From Anaerolineae bacterium (GTDB lineage Bacteria > Chloroflexota > Anaerolineae > Aggregatilineales > Phototrophicaceae): DNA of 59,600 bases. The notes beneath the pieces are model-generated. The model ran no database searches. It saw nothing but the letters and a program-made list of their open reading frames with translations, and was not told the origin of the DNA. Below, piece by piece: positions 9,004 through 16,927 of the stretch. Position 1 is the first letter of the stretch, and the number at the start of each line of letters is the position of its first letter. Location of the stretch: positions 1-59,600 of the forward strand of contig JADLAY010000008.1 in the NCBI GenBank assembly GCA_020849765.1, given 5' to 3'. The position numbers and the translations under genes are program-made.

Positions 9004-9433
9004 GAAGGTTCGTCCTCGCTGTGCCACACGGCGCGCCGTAGACGACCAGGCGGCCAATCGGGGTCGAGTCTTCGCCACCGACCTCTGGATCAAGAATTGG
9101 GTCGTCCTGAACTAATTCTAACCCGATTCCGGTCAGCGTCTGCCTGAAGAATGCGGGCAGCAGCCCTTCAAGATAGAGGAAGCGAGCAGCGCGCCCCAAC
9201 TCACACAGGCGCACGAGGCCCTCTTTGGCGGCGCCCGCGGAGACCCAGGCGACACCACGGCGCGGCGTCACGTAGTTGAGTTCGGGCGAAGTATCGGTCG
9301 CGTGATGAACGACGATCACGAGGTTGAGCGTTTCGTGCTGGGTGCCACGGTCAAGGGAAGTCTGCAAACGATCCTGCTCGATACGGCGGAGAAGGGTGCG
9401 ATTCGCCTTTATTTCTTCGCGGGACTGGTCCAT
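8966..9433 (-). CDS. Hypothetical protein, first gene of the three-gene minus-strand operon
   Basis: A 155-residue soluble protein, Met-Asp-Gln-Ser-Arg at the start. It contains a hydrophobic strand 'LNLVIVVHHATD', then a mixed alpha/beta region ending with a C-terminal 'HEWLEQPVSDKP'. No motif is recognised. It leads the group 8966-9433, 8218-9003, 7655-8221, each overlapping the next, and is divergent from the histidine kinase gene at 9610. The intergenic stretch 9434-9609 is AT-rich and should hold both promoters. Confidence 0.65.
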   Translation of the reverse strand: MDQSREEIKANRTLLRRIEQDRLQTSLDRGTQHETLNLVIVVHHATDTSPELNYVTPRRGVAWVSAGAAKEGLVRLCELGRAARFLYLEGLLPAFFRQTLTGIGLELVQDDPILDPEVGGEDSTPIGRLVVYGAPCGTARTNLHEWLEQPVSDKP

Positions 9434-9609
9434 GGACTTTCACTTAATCTCGGACTTTGATTAATGCTAGTTTAGAATATGGCGGCACATTGCACCATTC
9501 GGACATCGTTTGAAAACCGATACAAAATCTCCTCTCGGCCTCAAGCGATACCAGCCTCAAACTCGCTCTATACTTTTTTCAGAGATACAAAGCATGCTGG
9601 ACGCACGCC

Positions 9610-11355
9610 ATGTCCTGGCTAGTGCCGACAACGGCCACCACACTCCTGATCGCAACCGTCATCGCGTGGTTTCATGCGGTGTATGTGTGGCGTAACCGGA
9701 CAGGACAGCCCGCTTCCGGATTCATCTGGACGATGGTGATCACGGGAGTCTGGACGCTGACGAGCGCTATCGTCGCGCTGAGCGGCCCCAGCCCGAAAGC
9801 CTACTTCTGGATGAAGATCGGGGCCGCCCTGATTGCCTACCTGGCGGTCGGTATCCTGGTGACGTGCGCACAATATACCGGTCACACCAGGCTGACCAGG
9901 CGGCGCACCGTCGCCCTGCTCCTGATCGTCCCCGTCATGACGACGGTCGTCAGCCTGACCAGCGATCAGCATCAGCTTTACCTCTACGATCTCGTCTTCC
10001 ACACGAGCGGCGCCGAGATCACGACCTTCAACGTGGAGTTGGGCCCGTGGTTCATCATTCACGCAGCCTACAGCTACTCGCTCGTGATCATCGGCATCTT
10101 GATGTTGTTGCAGTACATCGCCGCGGTGCGTTTCAGCGCTTATCGCTCGCAGGCTGCCCTGCTCTTGATCGGCCTGATACTGCCGATCATCGCTGCGACG
10201 ATCAATACCTTCCTGCTCCCGGAGCACACCTTCCTGCCGCAGATGGTGGCGATCATCTCGGCGCCGGTCATCTTCTGGGCCTTGTTCCGTTACCGGCTGT
10301 TCAGCCTGCAGCCGATCGCGCGCGAGCAGGCGTTCGAGGATATGGACGATGCCATCATCGTGATCGATGCAGAGAAGCGTCTGGTCGACGTCAACCCATC
10401 GGCGGAGCGCTTCCTGGCTCAGAATGTGCAGGAGCTGATCGGCAAGCCGATCCAGAGCGTCTTTCGAAATGGCCTCTCCCAGTTTGACCTGGGGCACGAC
10501 GTCGGCCAAACGCACACCCAGATCGAGATCGGGACGGGCAGCCAGCGGCGCACTTACGACGTGCGCATCACGTCGCTCAACCGCGACCGCGCCTTCATCG
10601 GCCAGTTGATCGTCATCCGCGACAGCACCGAACAGCAGCGCGCCGAGGCCGAAGCGCACCGCCGCGAAATCGAGCGCGAACGTGTGCGCACGCTGTCCGA
10701 ATTCGTCTCCAACGCCTCGCACGAATTCCGCACGCCGCTCTCGATCATCAAAACGAGCGCCTACCTGATCAACCGCGACGGCGCGCTCGACGGCCAGTCC
10801 AAACGCCTGGAGCAAATTGACGATCAGGTCGACCGCATCTCCGCCCTGGTCGATGATTTGCTGGCTGTCGTGCGGCTGGAACAGCGCTCGACGCTCGAAC
10901 TCTCGCTGACAGACGTCAACGCTGTCCTGCACGGCGTCGTCACACGCATCAACCGCGAAGTGACGGCCAAAGACCTGTGCTTCAACTTCGAGCTGACCGA
11001 CCCGATCGCGCCGGTGCTCGGCGACGCCGGCTACCTGGCGGATGCACTGTACGAGATCGCCGACAATGCCGTGCGCTACACCCCGGAGGGCGGCTGCGTC
11101 ACCATTAGCACCACACAGGACGGTGACTGCGTCACCATCACGATTGCGGATACGGGCATCGGCATCGACGCGGAACATCTGCCGCGCATCTTCGATGTCT
11201 TCTACCGCGCGGACGCCGCCCACACGATCTCCGGCTTCGGCGTCGGGCTGGCGATTGCCAAGCGGATCGTCCATCTGCACGGCGGCACGATTTACGCCAC
11301 GAGCACCGTCGGCCAGGGCACGATTGTCCACGTCTCGCTGCCAACGCCGCAATGA
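9610..11355 (+). CDS. Membrane sensor histidine kinase with N-terminal 7TM module and PAS domain
   Basis: A 581-residue protein. Residues 1-235 form about seven hydrophobic helices with the pattern of the histidine-kinase N-terminal 7TM region (His_kinase_N-type). Next comes a PAS domain (about 245-350, 'DMDDAIIVIDAEKRLVDVNPSAERFL'), a HisKA box 'FVSNASHEFRTPLSIIKTS' with His at about 376, and HATPase_c with 'EIADNAVRYT', 'DTGIGIDAEHLP' and 'GFGVGLAIAKRIV'. It should autophosphorylate in response to a signal perceived by the membrane part. No response regulator is adjacent. It may control the neighbouring transporter, but nothing in the sequence shows this. Confidence 0.88.
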   Translation: MSWLVPTTATTLLIATVIAWFHAVYVWRNRTGQPASGFIWTMVITGVWTLTSAIVALSGPSPKAYFWMKIGAALIAYLAVGILVTCAQYTGHTRLTRRRTVALLLIVPVMTTVVSLTSDQHQLYLYDLVFHTSGAEITTFNVELGPWFIIHAAYSYSLVIIGILMLLQYIAAVRFSAYRSQAALLLIGLILPIIAATINTFLLPEHTFLPQMVAIISAPVIFWALFRYRLFSLQPIAREQAFEDMDDAIIVIDAEKRLVDVNPSAERFLAQNVQELIGKPIQSVFRNGLSQFDLGHDVGQTHTQIEIGTGSQRRTYDVRITSLNRDRAFIGQLIVIRDSTEQQRAEAEAHRREIERERVRTLSEFVSNASHEFRTPLSIIKTSAYLINRDGALDGQSKRLEQIDDQVDRISALVDDLLAVVRLEQRSTLELSLTDVNAVLHGVVTRINREVTAKDLCFNFELTDPIAPVLGDAGYLADALYEIADNAVRYTPEGGCVTISTTQDGDCVTITIADTGIGIDAEHLPRIFDVFYRADAAHTISGFGVGLAIAKRIVHLHGGTIYATSTVGQGTIVHVSLPTPQ

Positions 11356-11734
11356 TGGGGTTGGGGCGAACAGGCGTAGCTCAAGCAGATTAGCGGATTA
11401 GCACATTAGCGAATTAGCAGGGATGCCGTCCTGCTTCCGATGTAAGTCATTTTGCCCTCACCCTAAATCCCTCTCCCGTCTGGAGAGGGACTTTCGGAGC
11501 CGGTTGTCTCCCCTTTTCTCTTGGGGAGAAGGGGGTTGAGGGCAGACAGCGAGGAAATTGAGTTTTGACCACCTCTCAATTAGGTTGCATCCCCAAAAGC
11601 CGATACCTTCGGTGACTTCGTTTAGCTGACTGCCGACAGCCAAAAGCCAATACCCAACTGCTAATCGCCCTTCACCCATTTGGATTCCCCGTCGCTTTGT
11701 GGTTGAATTGGCGCCGTACAGACAGGACGACGGC
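11356..11734. repeat. Intergenic stretch with three repeat types
   Basis: Contains an 8-bp-period TTAGC tract at about 11387-11422 (ggattagc, acattagc, gaattagc), a copy of the 'CCCTCACCCTAAATCCCTCTCCC...GGAGAGGGACTTTC' palindromic repeat at about 11455-11495, and a heptad tract at about 11636-11670 (gccgaca, gccaaaa, gccaata, cccaact, gctaatc). No gene is supported. Confidence 0.75.
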
Positions 11735-12283
11735 ATGAAGATCTACACGCGCACGGGCGACGACGGGACGACCGCACTCTTCAGCGGGGGACGCGTGCCC
11801 AAGCATCACCTCCGGGTCGAAGCCTACGGCACGGTCGACGAGATGAACAGCGTCCTCGGCCTGGCGCGCGCGCTCAAACCCTCGGCGGACACCGAAGCCT
11901 ACCTGATCCACATCCAGAACCAGTTGTTCCACCTTGGTGCAGATCTGGCGACGCCGCTCGACGCCAAGAGCAGCCACGTCGTCCGCGTCAGCGATGAGCA
12001 GGTGCGCTGGCTGGAAGAGAGCATCGACGCGCTGACGGCGCAGCTGCCGCCGCTGACGGCCTTCATCCTGCCGGGCGGCACGCCACCCGCCGCGCAGGTC
12101 CACATCGCACGCACGATCTGCCGCCGCGCCGAGCGTTTGGTCACGCAACTGGCCGAGCAGGAGGCCATCGGCGCCAACGTGCTGCCCTACCTCAACCGCC
12201 TGTCGGACTTCCTCTTCACCCTCGCCCGTTGGGAGAATCACCACGCGGGCATCGCCGATACGGAATGGTCAGTTTCTACCTGA
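11735..12283 (+). CDS. PduO-type cob(I)alamin adenosyltransferase
   Basis: The 182-residue enzyme transfers adenosyl from ATP to cob(I)alamin to make coenzyme B12. The start Met-Lys-Ile-Tyr-Thr-Arg-Thr-Gly-Asp-Asp-Gly-Thr-Thr is the family ATP-binding motif. It is followed by 'VEAYGTVDEMNSVLGLA' (residues about 28-45) and, near residue 125, 'HIARTICRRAERLVTQL', whose Arg-x-x-x-Arg-Arg-x-Glu pattern is characteristic. ATG 11735 is used; the longer frame from 11699 lacks a ribosome site. The AdoCbl-dependent mutase 5 kb downstream is a plausible user. Confidence 0.92.
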   Translation: MKIYTRTGDDGTTALFSGGRVPKHHLRVEAYGTVDEMNSVLGLARALKPSADTEAYLIHIQNQLFHLGADLATPLDAKSSHVVRVSDEQVRWLEESIDALTAQLPPLTAFILPGGTPPAAQVHIARTICRRAERLVTQLAEQEAIGANVLPYLNRLSDFLFTLARWENHHAGIADTEWSVST

Positions 12284-12299
12284 TCCTAATGTTCCAGCA

Positions 12300-12397
12300 G
12301 ACGTTAACCTTCTTAACAAAGCCATTCAGCCGATGAATTCTGGCAAGACCGACCATTTTCTAACAATTTGCTAACTTTCTTAAAGTTTGTTAACGTC
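12300..12397. promoter_or_regulatory. AT-rich regulatory region upstream of the ugpB-like gene with inverted repeats
   Basis: GACGTTAAC at 12300-12308 is exactly inverted as GTTAACGTC at 12389-12397. Between them is the hyphenated palindrome AACTTT-ctt-AAAGTT (12373-12387), plus repeated CTAAC/TTAAC words. The region is much more AT-rich than the surroundings. I infer operator sites for a repressor or activator of the transporter operon; no strong -35/-10 pair stands out. Confidence 0.5.
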
Positions 12398-12468
12398 CAA
12401 ACTGATGCGCCTTAAAAATTGTGAACTAAACTGCGGCGCATCCACCGTTTTTCAGGAGGACTACCATA

Positions 12469-13899
12469 ATGAATCGTCGGAAGAGTTTGCTTTTGGCATT
12501 GTTTGTCCTGGTCTGTGCCCTTGCGGTTGCACCAGCGTTCGCGCAGGAACCCACGGATGTCCACGTCTGGGTCGCATTCACAGACTATCGTCTCGATTGG
12601 ACGCAGCAAAAAGCCGCCATTTTCAATGAGATGTTCCCGCAGTACAACGTGATCGTTGACGGTTACGCCAACTACGAAGAACTCTTCTCCGCGGCAGCGT
12701 TGGCGGCCGAGCAGGATGCACTGCCCGCCGTCATCCAGTACTTCGAAGTGGCGACGCAGGATGCCCGTGACAGCGGCTACTTCAAGAGCATCGCCAGCGC
12801 GCTCGGCGACCGCACTGAGGTCAACGGCGTCCAGGTCGACCTTGCCGACTTCATCGGCCCGGTCTCGGCCTACTACACGCTCGACGGCGAATTCACGTCG
12901 ATGCCGTGGAATACGTCGTCGGCCATCATGTTCTCGAACATGAACCTCCTCAACGCCGCCGGTATCGACACGCCGCCCGCCACCTGGGGTGAGGTCGAGG
13001 CCGCCTGCGAAGCCGTCATGGCGCTCGATGCCGCGCCGGAATTCTGCTTCACCTGGCCGAACCATGGCTGGTTCTTTGAGCAGTGGGTCGCGCAGCAGGA
13101 TGCGCCTCTGGCGAACAATGACAACGGCCGCAGCGAACGCGCGACCGAGGTCGTGCTCGACAGCGACGCCGGTATCGCCGTCGCCAGCTGGCTCAAGGAC
13201 ATGAAGGACAAGGGGTATCTGTATTACAGCGGTGCTCAGGGTGGTGACTCCTGGGCGACGGTGGATCAGGCCTTCCAGACGCAGCAGGTCGCCATGGCCG
13301 CTTACAGCAGCAGCGACACCGCCGTCTACACGCAGACCGGTGTCGACAACGGCTTTGATGTCGTCGCGTCGTTCCTGCCCTACAACGAAGAAACCGGCTG
13401 GGCCGGTAACTTGCTCGGTGGCGCAAGCCTGTGGCTGGTCGATGGCCTGGCGCCTGAGGTCGAAGACGGCGCGCTGACCTTCCTCCTGTGGTTCACGAAC
13501 ACCAACAACGCCGCCGAGTGGCACCAGGTGACCGGCTACATCGCCATTCGCCAGAGCTCGAACGACATGCTGTCGACCGCCGACTGGTACGCGACGATGG
13601 AACCGACCGCCAGCCAGGTCTGGAAAGACAACGCGCTGGTGCAGGCCGCTCAGGGCAGCCCCTGGTTCGACGCCAACCCGAACTTCATCGTGGCCGCGAA
13701 CCAGCTCGCGCAGAGCACGGTCGACGTCGCGACCAGCGGCGCGCTGCTCGGTGCCTTCCCAAGCATCCGTAACGTCATCACCCAGGCGCTCGACACGGTC
13801 CTGCTGACCGACGCCGACCCGGCGGAGACGATGACGGCTGCTTCGGCGGAAGCCAACCAGATCCTCGAAGAGTACAACCTGCTCAACGCACCCGAATAG
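12469..13899 (+). CDS. Extracellular solute-binding protein, UgpB/MalE type
   Basis: Substrate-capturing component of an ABC importer. The 476-residue precursor has a signal peptide (residues 1-25, ending Ala-Phe-Ala before Gln-Glu). The mature part has the family 1 binding-protein pattern, including 'FNEMFPQYNVIVDGYANYEEL' and 'YTLDGEFTSMPWNTSSAIMFSNMNLLNAAGID', which is close to glycerol-3-phosphate-binding UgpB proteins. The ligand is probably glycerol-3-phosphate, a glycerophosphodiester or a sugar. The start has AGGAGG about 8 nt upstream. It heads an operon with two permeases; the first is separated by a stable hairpin. Confidence 0.87.
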   Translation: MNRRKSLLLALFVLVCALAVAPAFAQEPTDVHVWVAFTDYRLDWTQQKAAIFNEMFPQYNVIVDGYANYEELFSAAALAAEQDALPAVIQYFEVATQDARDSGYFKSIASALGDRTEVNGVQVDLADFIGPVSAYYTLDGEFTSMPWNTSSAIMFSNMNLLNAAGIDTPPATWGEVEAACEAVMALDAAPEFCFTWPNHGWFFEQWVAQQDAPLANNDNGRSERATEVVLDSDAGIAVASWLKDMKDKGYLYYSGAQGGDSWATVDQAFQTQQVAMAAYSSSDTAVYTQTGVDNGFDVVASFLPYNEETGWAGNLLGGASLWLVDGLAPEVEDGALTFLLWFTNTNNAAEWHQVTGYIAIRQSSNDMLSTADWYATMEPTASQVWKDNALVQAAQGSPWFDANPNFIVAANQLAQSTVDVATSGALLGAFPSIRNVITQALDTVLLTDADPAETMTAASAEANQILEEYNLLNAPE

Positions 13900-13924
13900 A
13901 GATTGCGTTAGCATCATCCCGAAC

Positions 13925-13950
13925 GGGGGCACGGCTTCGGCTGTGCCCCC
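13925..13950 (+). terminator. UUCG-capped hairpin between binding protein and permease genes
   Basis: GGGGGCACGGC (13925-13935), loop TTCG, and GCTGTGCCCCC (13940-13950) form an 11-bp stem with one G-T pair. No T-run follows. In ABC operons such hairpins commonly stabilise the binding-protein mRNA 3' end and lower downstream permease expression; that role is inferred here. Confidence 0.65.
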
Positions 13951-13977
13951 TCGCTTCACAATTAGCGGAACAGGCTC

Positions 13978-15174
13978 ATGGACTCATCAGTTCCACTTTT
14001 GATCAGCGTAGTCACCGGCGCGATTGGCGCTGCCCTGATCGCCTATGCCTTCTCACGTGCGCACGGCAACGTGCTGATTGGCGGCGCGATCGGCGCGATC
14101 GCAGGCGCCGCAGCCCCACTCATCTTCATGCTGCCGCTCAATTACTGCACCTTCGAAGCTGAGCGAGAATCGATCGACGTCGCCTTTGGCCTGCTGCTGA
14201 TCGGCATCGCGCTGATCGCCGTGATCGTGCCCGTGCGCTGGATCAGCATGCGCTTACTCGGCCACCAATCCGTGATCGCGCGCCAGATCGTCCCCGGCGC
14301 CTTCAAAGGCAAATGGACACCCTGGCTGCTGCTGGCGCCGACGCTCGCCATTCTCGTGCTGTTCCTGTATTACCCGTCGCTGGATACGTTCCGCCTGTCG
14401 ACGCTGCTCGCGCGCCTGGGGGCACGGCGCACCGCCTTCGTCTGCGTGGATAACTTCACACGGCTGGCGCAAGACTCCGGTTATCTGAACATCATTGGCA
14501 TCACGTTCTTCATCTCGATCGCGATTGTCGTCATCGGCCTGGCGTTGTCGCTGGCAATCGCCAACCTGGCCTACCTGCCGATCAAGGGCGCTTCGATTTA
14601 TCGCACGCTGCTCATCTGGCCTTATGCAATTTCCCCGGCGGTGGCGGGCATCATCTTCCTGCTGCTCTTCAACCCGACCGGCGGCCTTATCAACTACGTT
14701 CTGAACGGCTTATTCGGCATCAAGATCGGCTGGCTCAACGACCCGGCGGCTGCGCCCTGGGCGGTCATCATGGCCAGCGTCTGGAAGTCGCTCGGCTACA
14801 ACATTCTCTTTTACATCGCCGGGCTGCAAAACGTGCCGAAAGACCTGCTCGAAGCCGCAGCCATCGACGGAGCCAACGCGTGGCAGCGCTTCCGCCGCAT
14901 CGTCATCCCGCTGCTGTCGCCGATCACTTTCTTCCTGATCATCACCAATATGACCTACGCCTTCTTCGAAACATTCGGCACGATCGACTACCTGACAGGC
15001 GGCGGGCCGGTCAACGCGACGACGACCATGATGTACAACATCTATGAGGTCGGCATCGTCAACAACGACCTCGGCAAGGGCGCCGCGCAGTCGATTCTGC
15101 TGTTCGCCATGGTCATCGGCCTGACGGTGCTCCAATTCCGCACCACGGGCGAACGAGTCACTTACGGAGCATAA
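13978..15174 (+). CDS. ABC sugar/glycerol-3-phosphate permease, UgpA/MalF type, with N-terminal extension
   Basis: A 398-residue inner-membrane permease. The canonical UgpA-like region begins near residue 113 ('PWLLLAPTLAILVLFLYYPSLDTFRLS'). It has the cytoplasmic EAA loop 'EAAAIDGANAWQRFRRIVIPLL' (about residues 298-319), which contacts the ATPase. Residues 1-110 are an extra segment with three predicted helices (about 5-25, 33-56, 70-90), so the protein is about 100 residues longer than usual UgpA. It lies between the binding protein and the second permease and forms the membrane channel with the latter. No ATPase gene is nearby; a shared MalK/UgpC-type ATPase elsewhere is likely. Confidence 0.88.
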   Translation: MDSSVPLLISVVTGAIGAALIAYAFSRAHGNVLIGGAIGAIAGAAAPLIFMLPLNYCTFEAERESIDVAFGLLLIGIALIAVIVPVRWISMRLLGHQSVIARQIVPGAFKGKWTPWLLLAPTLAILVLFLYYPSLDTFRLSTLLARLGARRTAFVCVDNFTRLAQDSGYLNIIGITFFISIAIVVIGLALSLAIANLAYLPIKGASIYRTLLIWPYAISPAVAGIIFLLLFNPTGGLINYVLNGLFGIKIGWLNDPAAAPWAVIMASVWKSLGYNILFYIAGLQNVPKDLLEAAAIDGANAWQRFRRIVIPLLSPITFFLIITNMTYAFFETFGTIDYLTGGGPVNATTTMMYNIYEVGIVNNDLGKGAAQSILLFAMVIGLTVLQFRTTGERVTYGA

Positions 15175-15178
15175 CGCC

Positions 15179-16066
15179 ATGGCGAGCGAAACCCAGACCA
15201 TCGACCGTGAGCAAGTCGCCGAATTGAGCGCCACCCGCGCGACCGGTCTGCGCGCGCTGCTGCCCAAGCGCCTGTACGCACATGCCCTGCTCTGGGTGGC
15301 CTGCCTGATCATCGGCTTCCCGCTGTTTTACGCGCTGCTGGTCAGCACGCAGACTAACTCGAACGTCTACGCCTACCAGTTCACCCCCGGCACGGCTTTC
15401 GCCGATAACTGGGCCAAGGTCATGGTCGAGCGCAGCATCTGGCGCTACATGGTCAACAGCATCTTCATCTCTATTGCCGTGACGGTCGGCAAGACGGTGC
15501 TCTCGCTGCTGGCCGGGATGGCTTTCGTCTACTTCCGCTTCCCCGGCAAGTGGATCGTCTTCGGCTTCGTGCTGATCACGCTCATGATGCCGACGGAGAT
15601 CCTGGTCATTGCGCTGTTCCGCTTCGTCAACGATCTGAACTGGGGCAACTCGTACTACGCCTTGATCGTGCCCTTCCTGGCGAGCGCCACGGGGTCGTTC
15701 CTGTTCCGACAGCACTTCGCCAACATCCCGGCGGAGCTGTCTGAATCGGCGCAGCTTGACGGCGCGACGCCGCTCGTCTTCCTGTGGAAGGTGCTGGTGC
15801 CGATGAGCTGGAACACGATTGGCGCGCTGGCGGTCATCCAGTTCGTCTATGTCTGGAACATGTACCTGTGGCCCGCGCTCGTCATCCAGGGGCAGGATCG
15901 CCAGGTCGTCCAGGTCGGTCTGCGCACGCTGATCGGCGGCGATGCATCGCTCAGTTTTGGCCCGTTGATGCTTGGCGCGGTCGCGGCCAGCATCCCGCCG
16001 CTGATCGTCTTCATCCTGCTGCAAAAGCAGTTCATGAGCGGCTTCGCCCTCACGCGCGATAAGTAA
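15179..16066 (+). CDS. ABC sugar/glycerol-3-phosphate permease, UgpE/MalG type
   Basis: A 295-residue permease with six predicted helices, starting 4 bp after the first permease gene. The EAA loop 'ESAQLDGATPLVFLWKVLVPM' is present (about residues 187-208), as is the typical C-terminal end 'LQKQFMSGFALTRDK' (UgpE/MalG proteins usually end in 'QKxFVxGLTxGAVKG'). It pairs with the preceding permease. The operon ends here without an ATPase gene. Confidence 0.88.
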   Translation: MASETQTIDREQVAELSATRATGLRALLPKRLYAHALLWVACLIIGFPLFYALLVSTQTNSNVYAYQFTPGTAFADNWAKVMVERSIWRYMVNSIFISIAVTVGKTVLSLLAGMAFVYFRFPGKWIVFGFVLITLMMPTEILVIALFRFVNDLNWGNSYYALIVPFLASATGSFLFRQHFANIPAELSESAQLDGATPLVFLWKVLVPMSWNTIGALAVIQFVYVWNMYLWPALVIQGQDRQVVQVGLRTLIGGDASLSFGPLMLGAVAASIPPLIVFILLQKQFMSGFALTRDK

Positions 16067-16248
16067 CGGCTCGACACAGCCAGGCGGTCTTCATGTCCCC
16101 GCCCGATAGACAAGTATCGGGCGGCGCACTGTCACGTCCCTTCTGACAACATATCCACGCTTGAATAATGGAACATTTGTGCAATATCGTCTAGAATACC
16201 CGCACCCAATTTTGATCGTCCGCGGTCGAGAGCGAGGAGGATGTTCCG

Positions 16249-16764
16249 ATGGATGCGGCAACGCTGAAAGAAGGTCTGTGGAGACAGTTCGGGGCGTCGA
16301 TTGATTATCTGGCCGATACGATGCGCGCATGCCCCGACGAGTTGTGGCTCACGCCGCTCTATCCCGATGACAAACCGACGTTCGCTCAGTTCTGGTATCG
16401 TGCCTATCACACGCTGTTCTGGATCGACCTGTATCTGACCGGCACTGAGGAAGGCTTTCTGCCCCCGCCGCCCTTCATGCTGATCGAGCAGGACGACGAC
16501 GGCCCGCTGCCGGAGCGCCCGTACACGAAAGACGAGTTGCTGACCTATCTCCAGGCCTGCCGCGAGAAGTGCAAAACGACGATTGACGCGCTGACCGACG
16601 AAGCCGCTGAACGGTGCTGCCGCTTTAGCTGGGGCGAATGCAGCTTCTTCGAGCTGCTCATCTACAACCTGCGCCACGTGCAGGAGCACACCGCCCAACT
16701 GAACCTGATGCTGGGTCAGCATGACATCTCCACGCCGGACTACAAGACGCAGGTCAAGGGCTAG
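16249..16764 (+). CDS. DinB family protein
   Basis: A 171-residue four-helix-bundle protein. Metal-ligand histidines of the DinB/YfiT fold are visible in 'RAYHTLFWIDLYLTG' (about residue 59) and 'YNLRHVQEHTAQLNLML' (about residues 145-149). Family members include thiol-dependent enzymes and damage-inducible proteins; the actual reaction is unknown. The start ATG 16249 follows GAGGAGG. It ends shortly before a palindromic repeat and the mutase gene. Confidence 0.85.
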   Translation: MDAATLKEGLWRQFGASIDYLADTMRACPDELWLTPLYPDDKPTFAQFWYRAYHTLFWIDLYLTGTEEGFLPPPPFMLIEQDDDGPLPERPYTKDELLTYLQACREKCKTTIDALTDEAAERCCRFSWGECSFFELLIYNLRHVQEHTAQLNLMLGQHDISTPDYKTQVKG

Positions 16765-16791
16765 AGGTTCGACATCATGGCGGAGATGTGC

Positions 16792-16852
16792 GTAGGGGCG
16801 ACCCGCTGGGTCGCCCAGGGTGGGCGAGGCAGCGCCTCGCCCCCACATCATC
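16792..16852. repeat. Double-palindrome 'TAGGGGCG' repeat
   Basis: GGGCGACCC...GGGTCGCCC is followed by GGGCGAGGC...GCCTCGCCC. Related copies lie near 28883-28945, 42430-42475 and 56375-56425, and shorter ones occur elsewhere. It is placed between DinB and the mutase gene. Confidence 0.7.
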
Positions 16853-16927
16853 CTCGCACGACACACCCCGACCGAATGCTATAATCATCCTGGCGGCAAC
16901 AGAAGCATAGGCGAGCAAGGATGGGGC

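Noticed and set aside
9619..11352. 577-codon minus-strand frame opposite the 7TM histidine kinase
   Set aside because: Shadow frame; all kinase motifs are on the plus strand.
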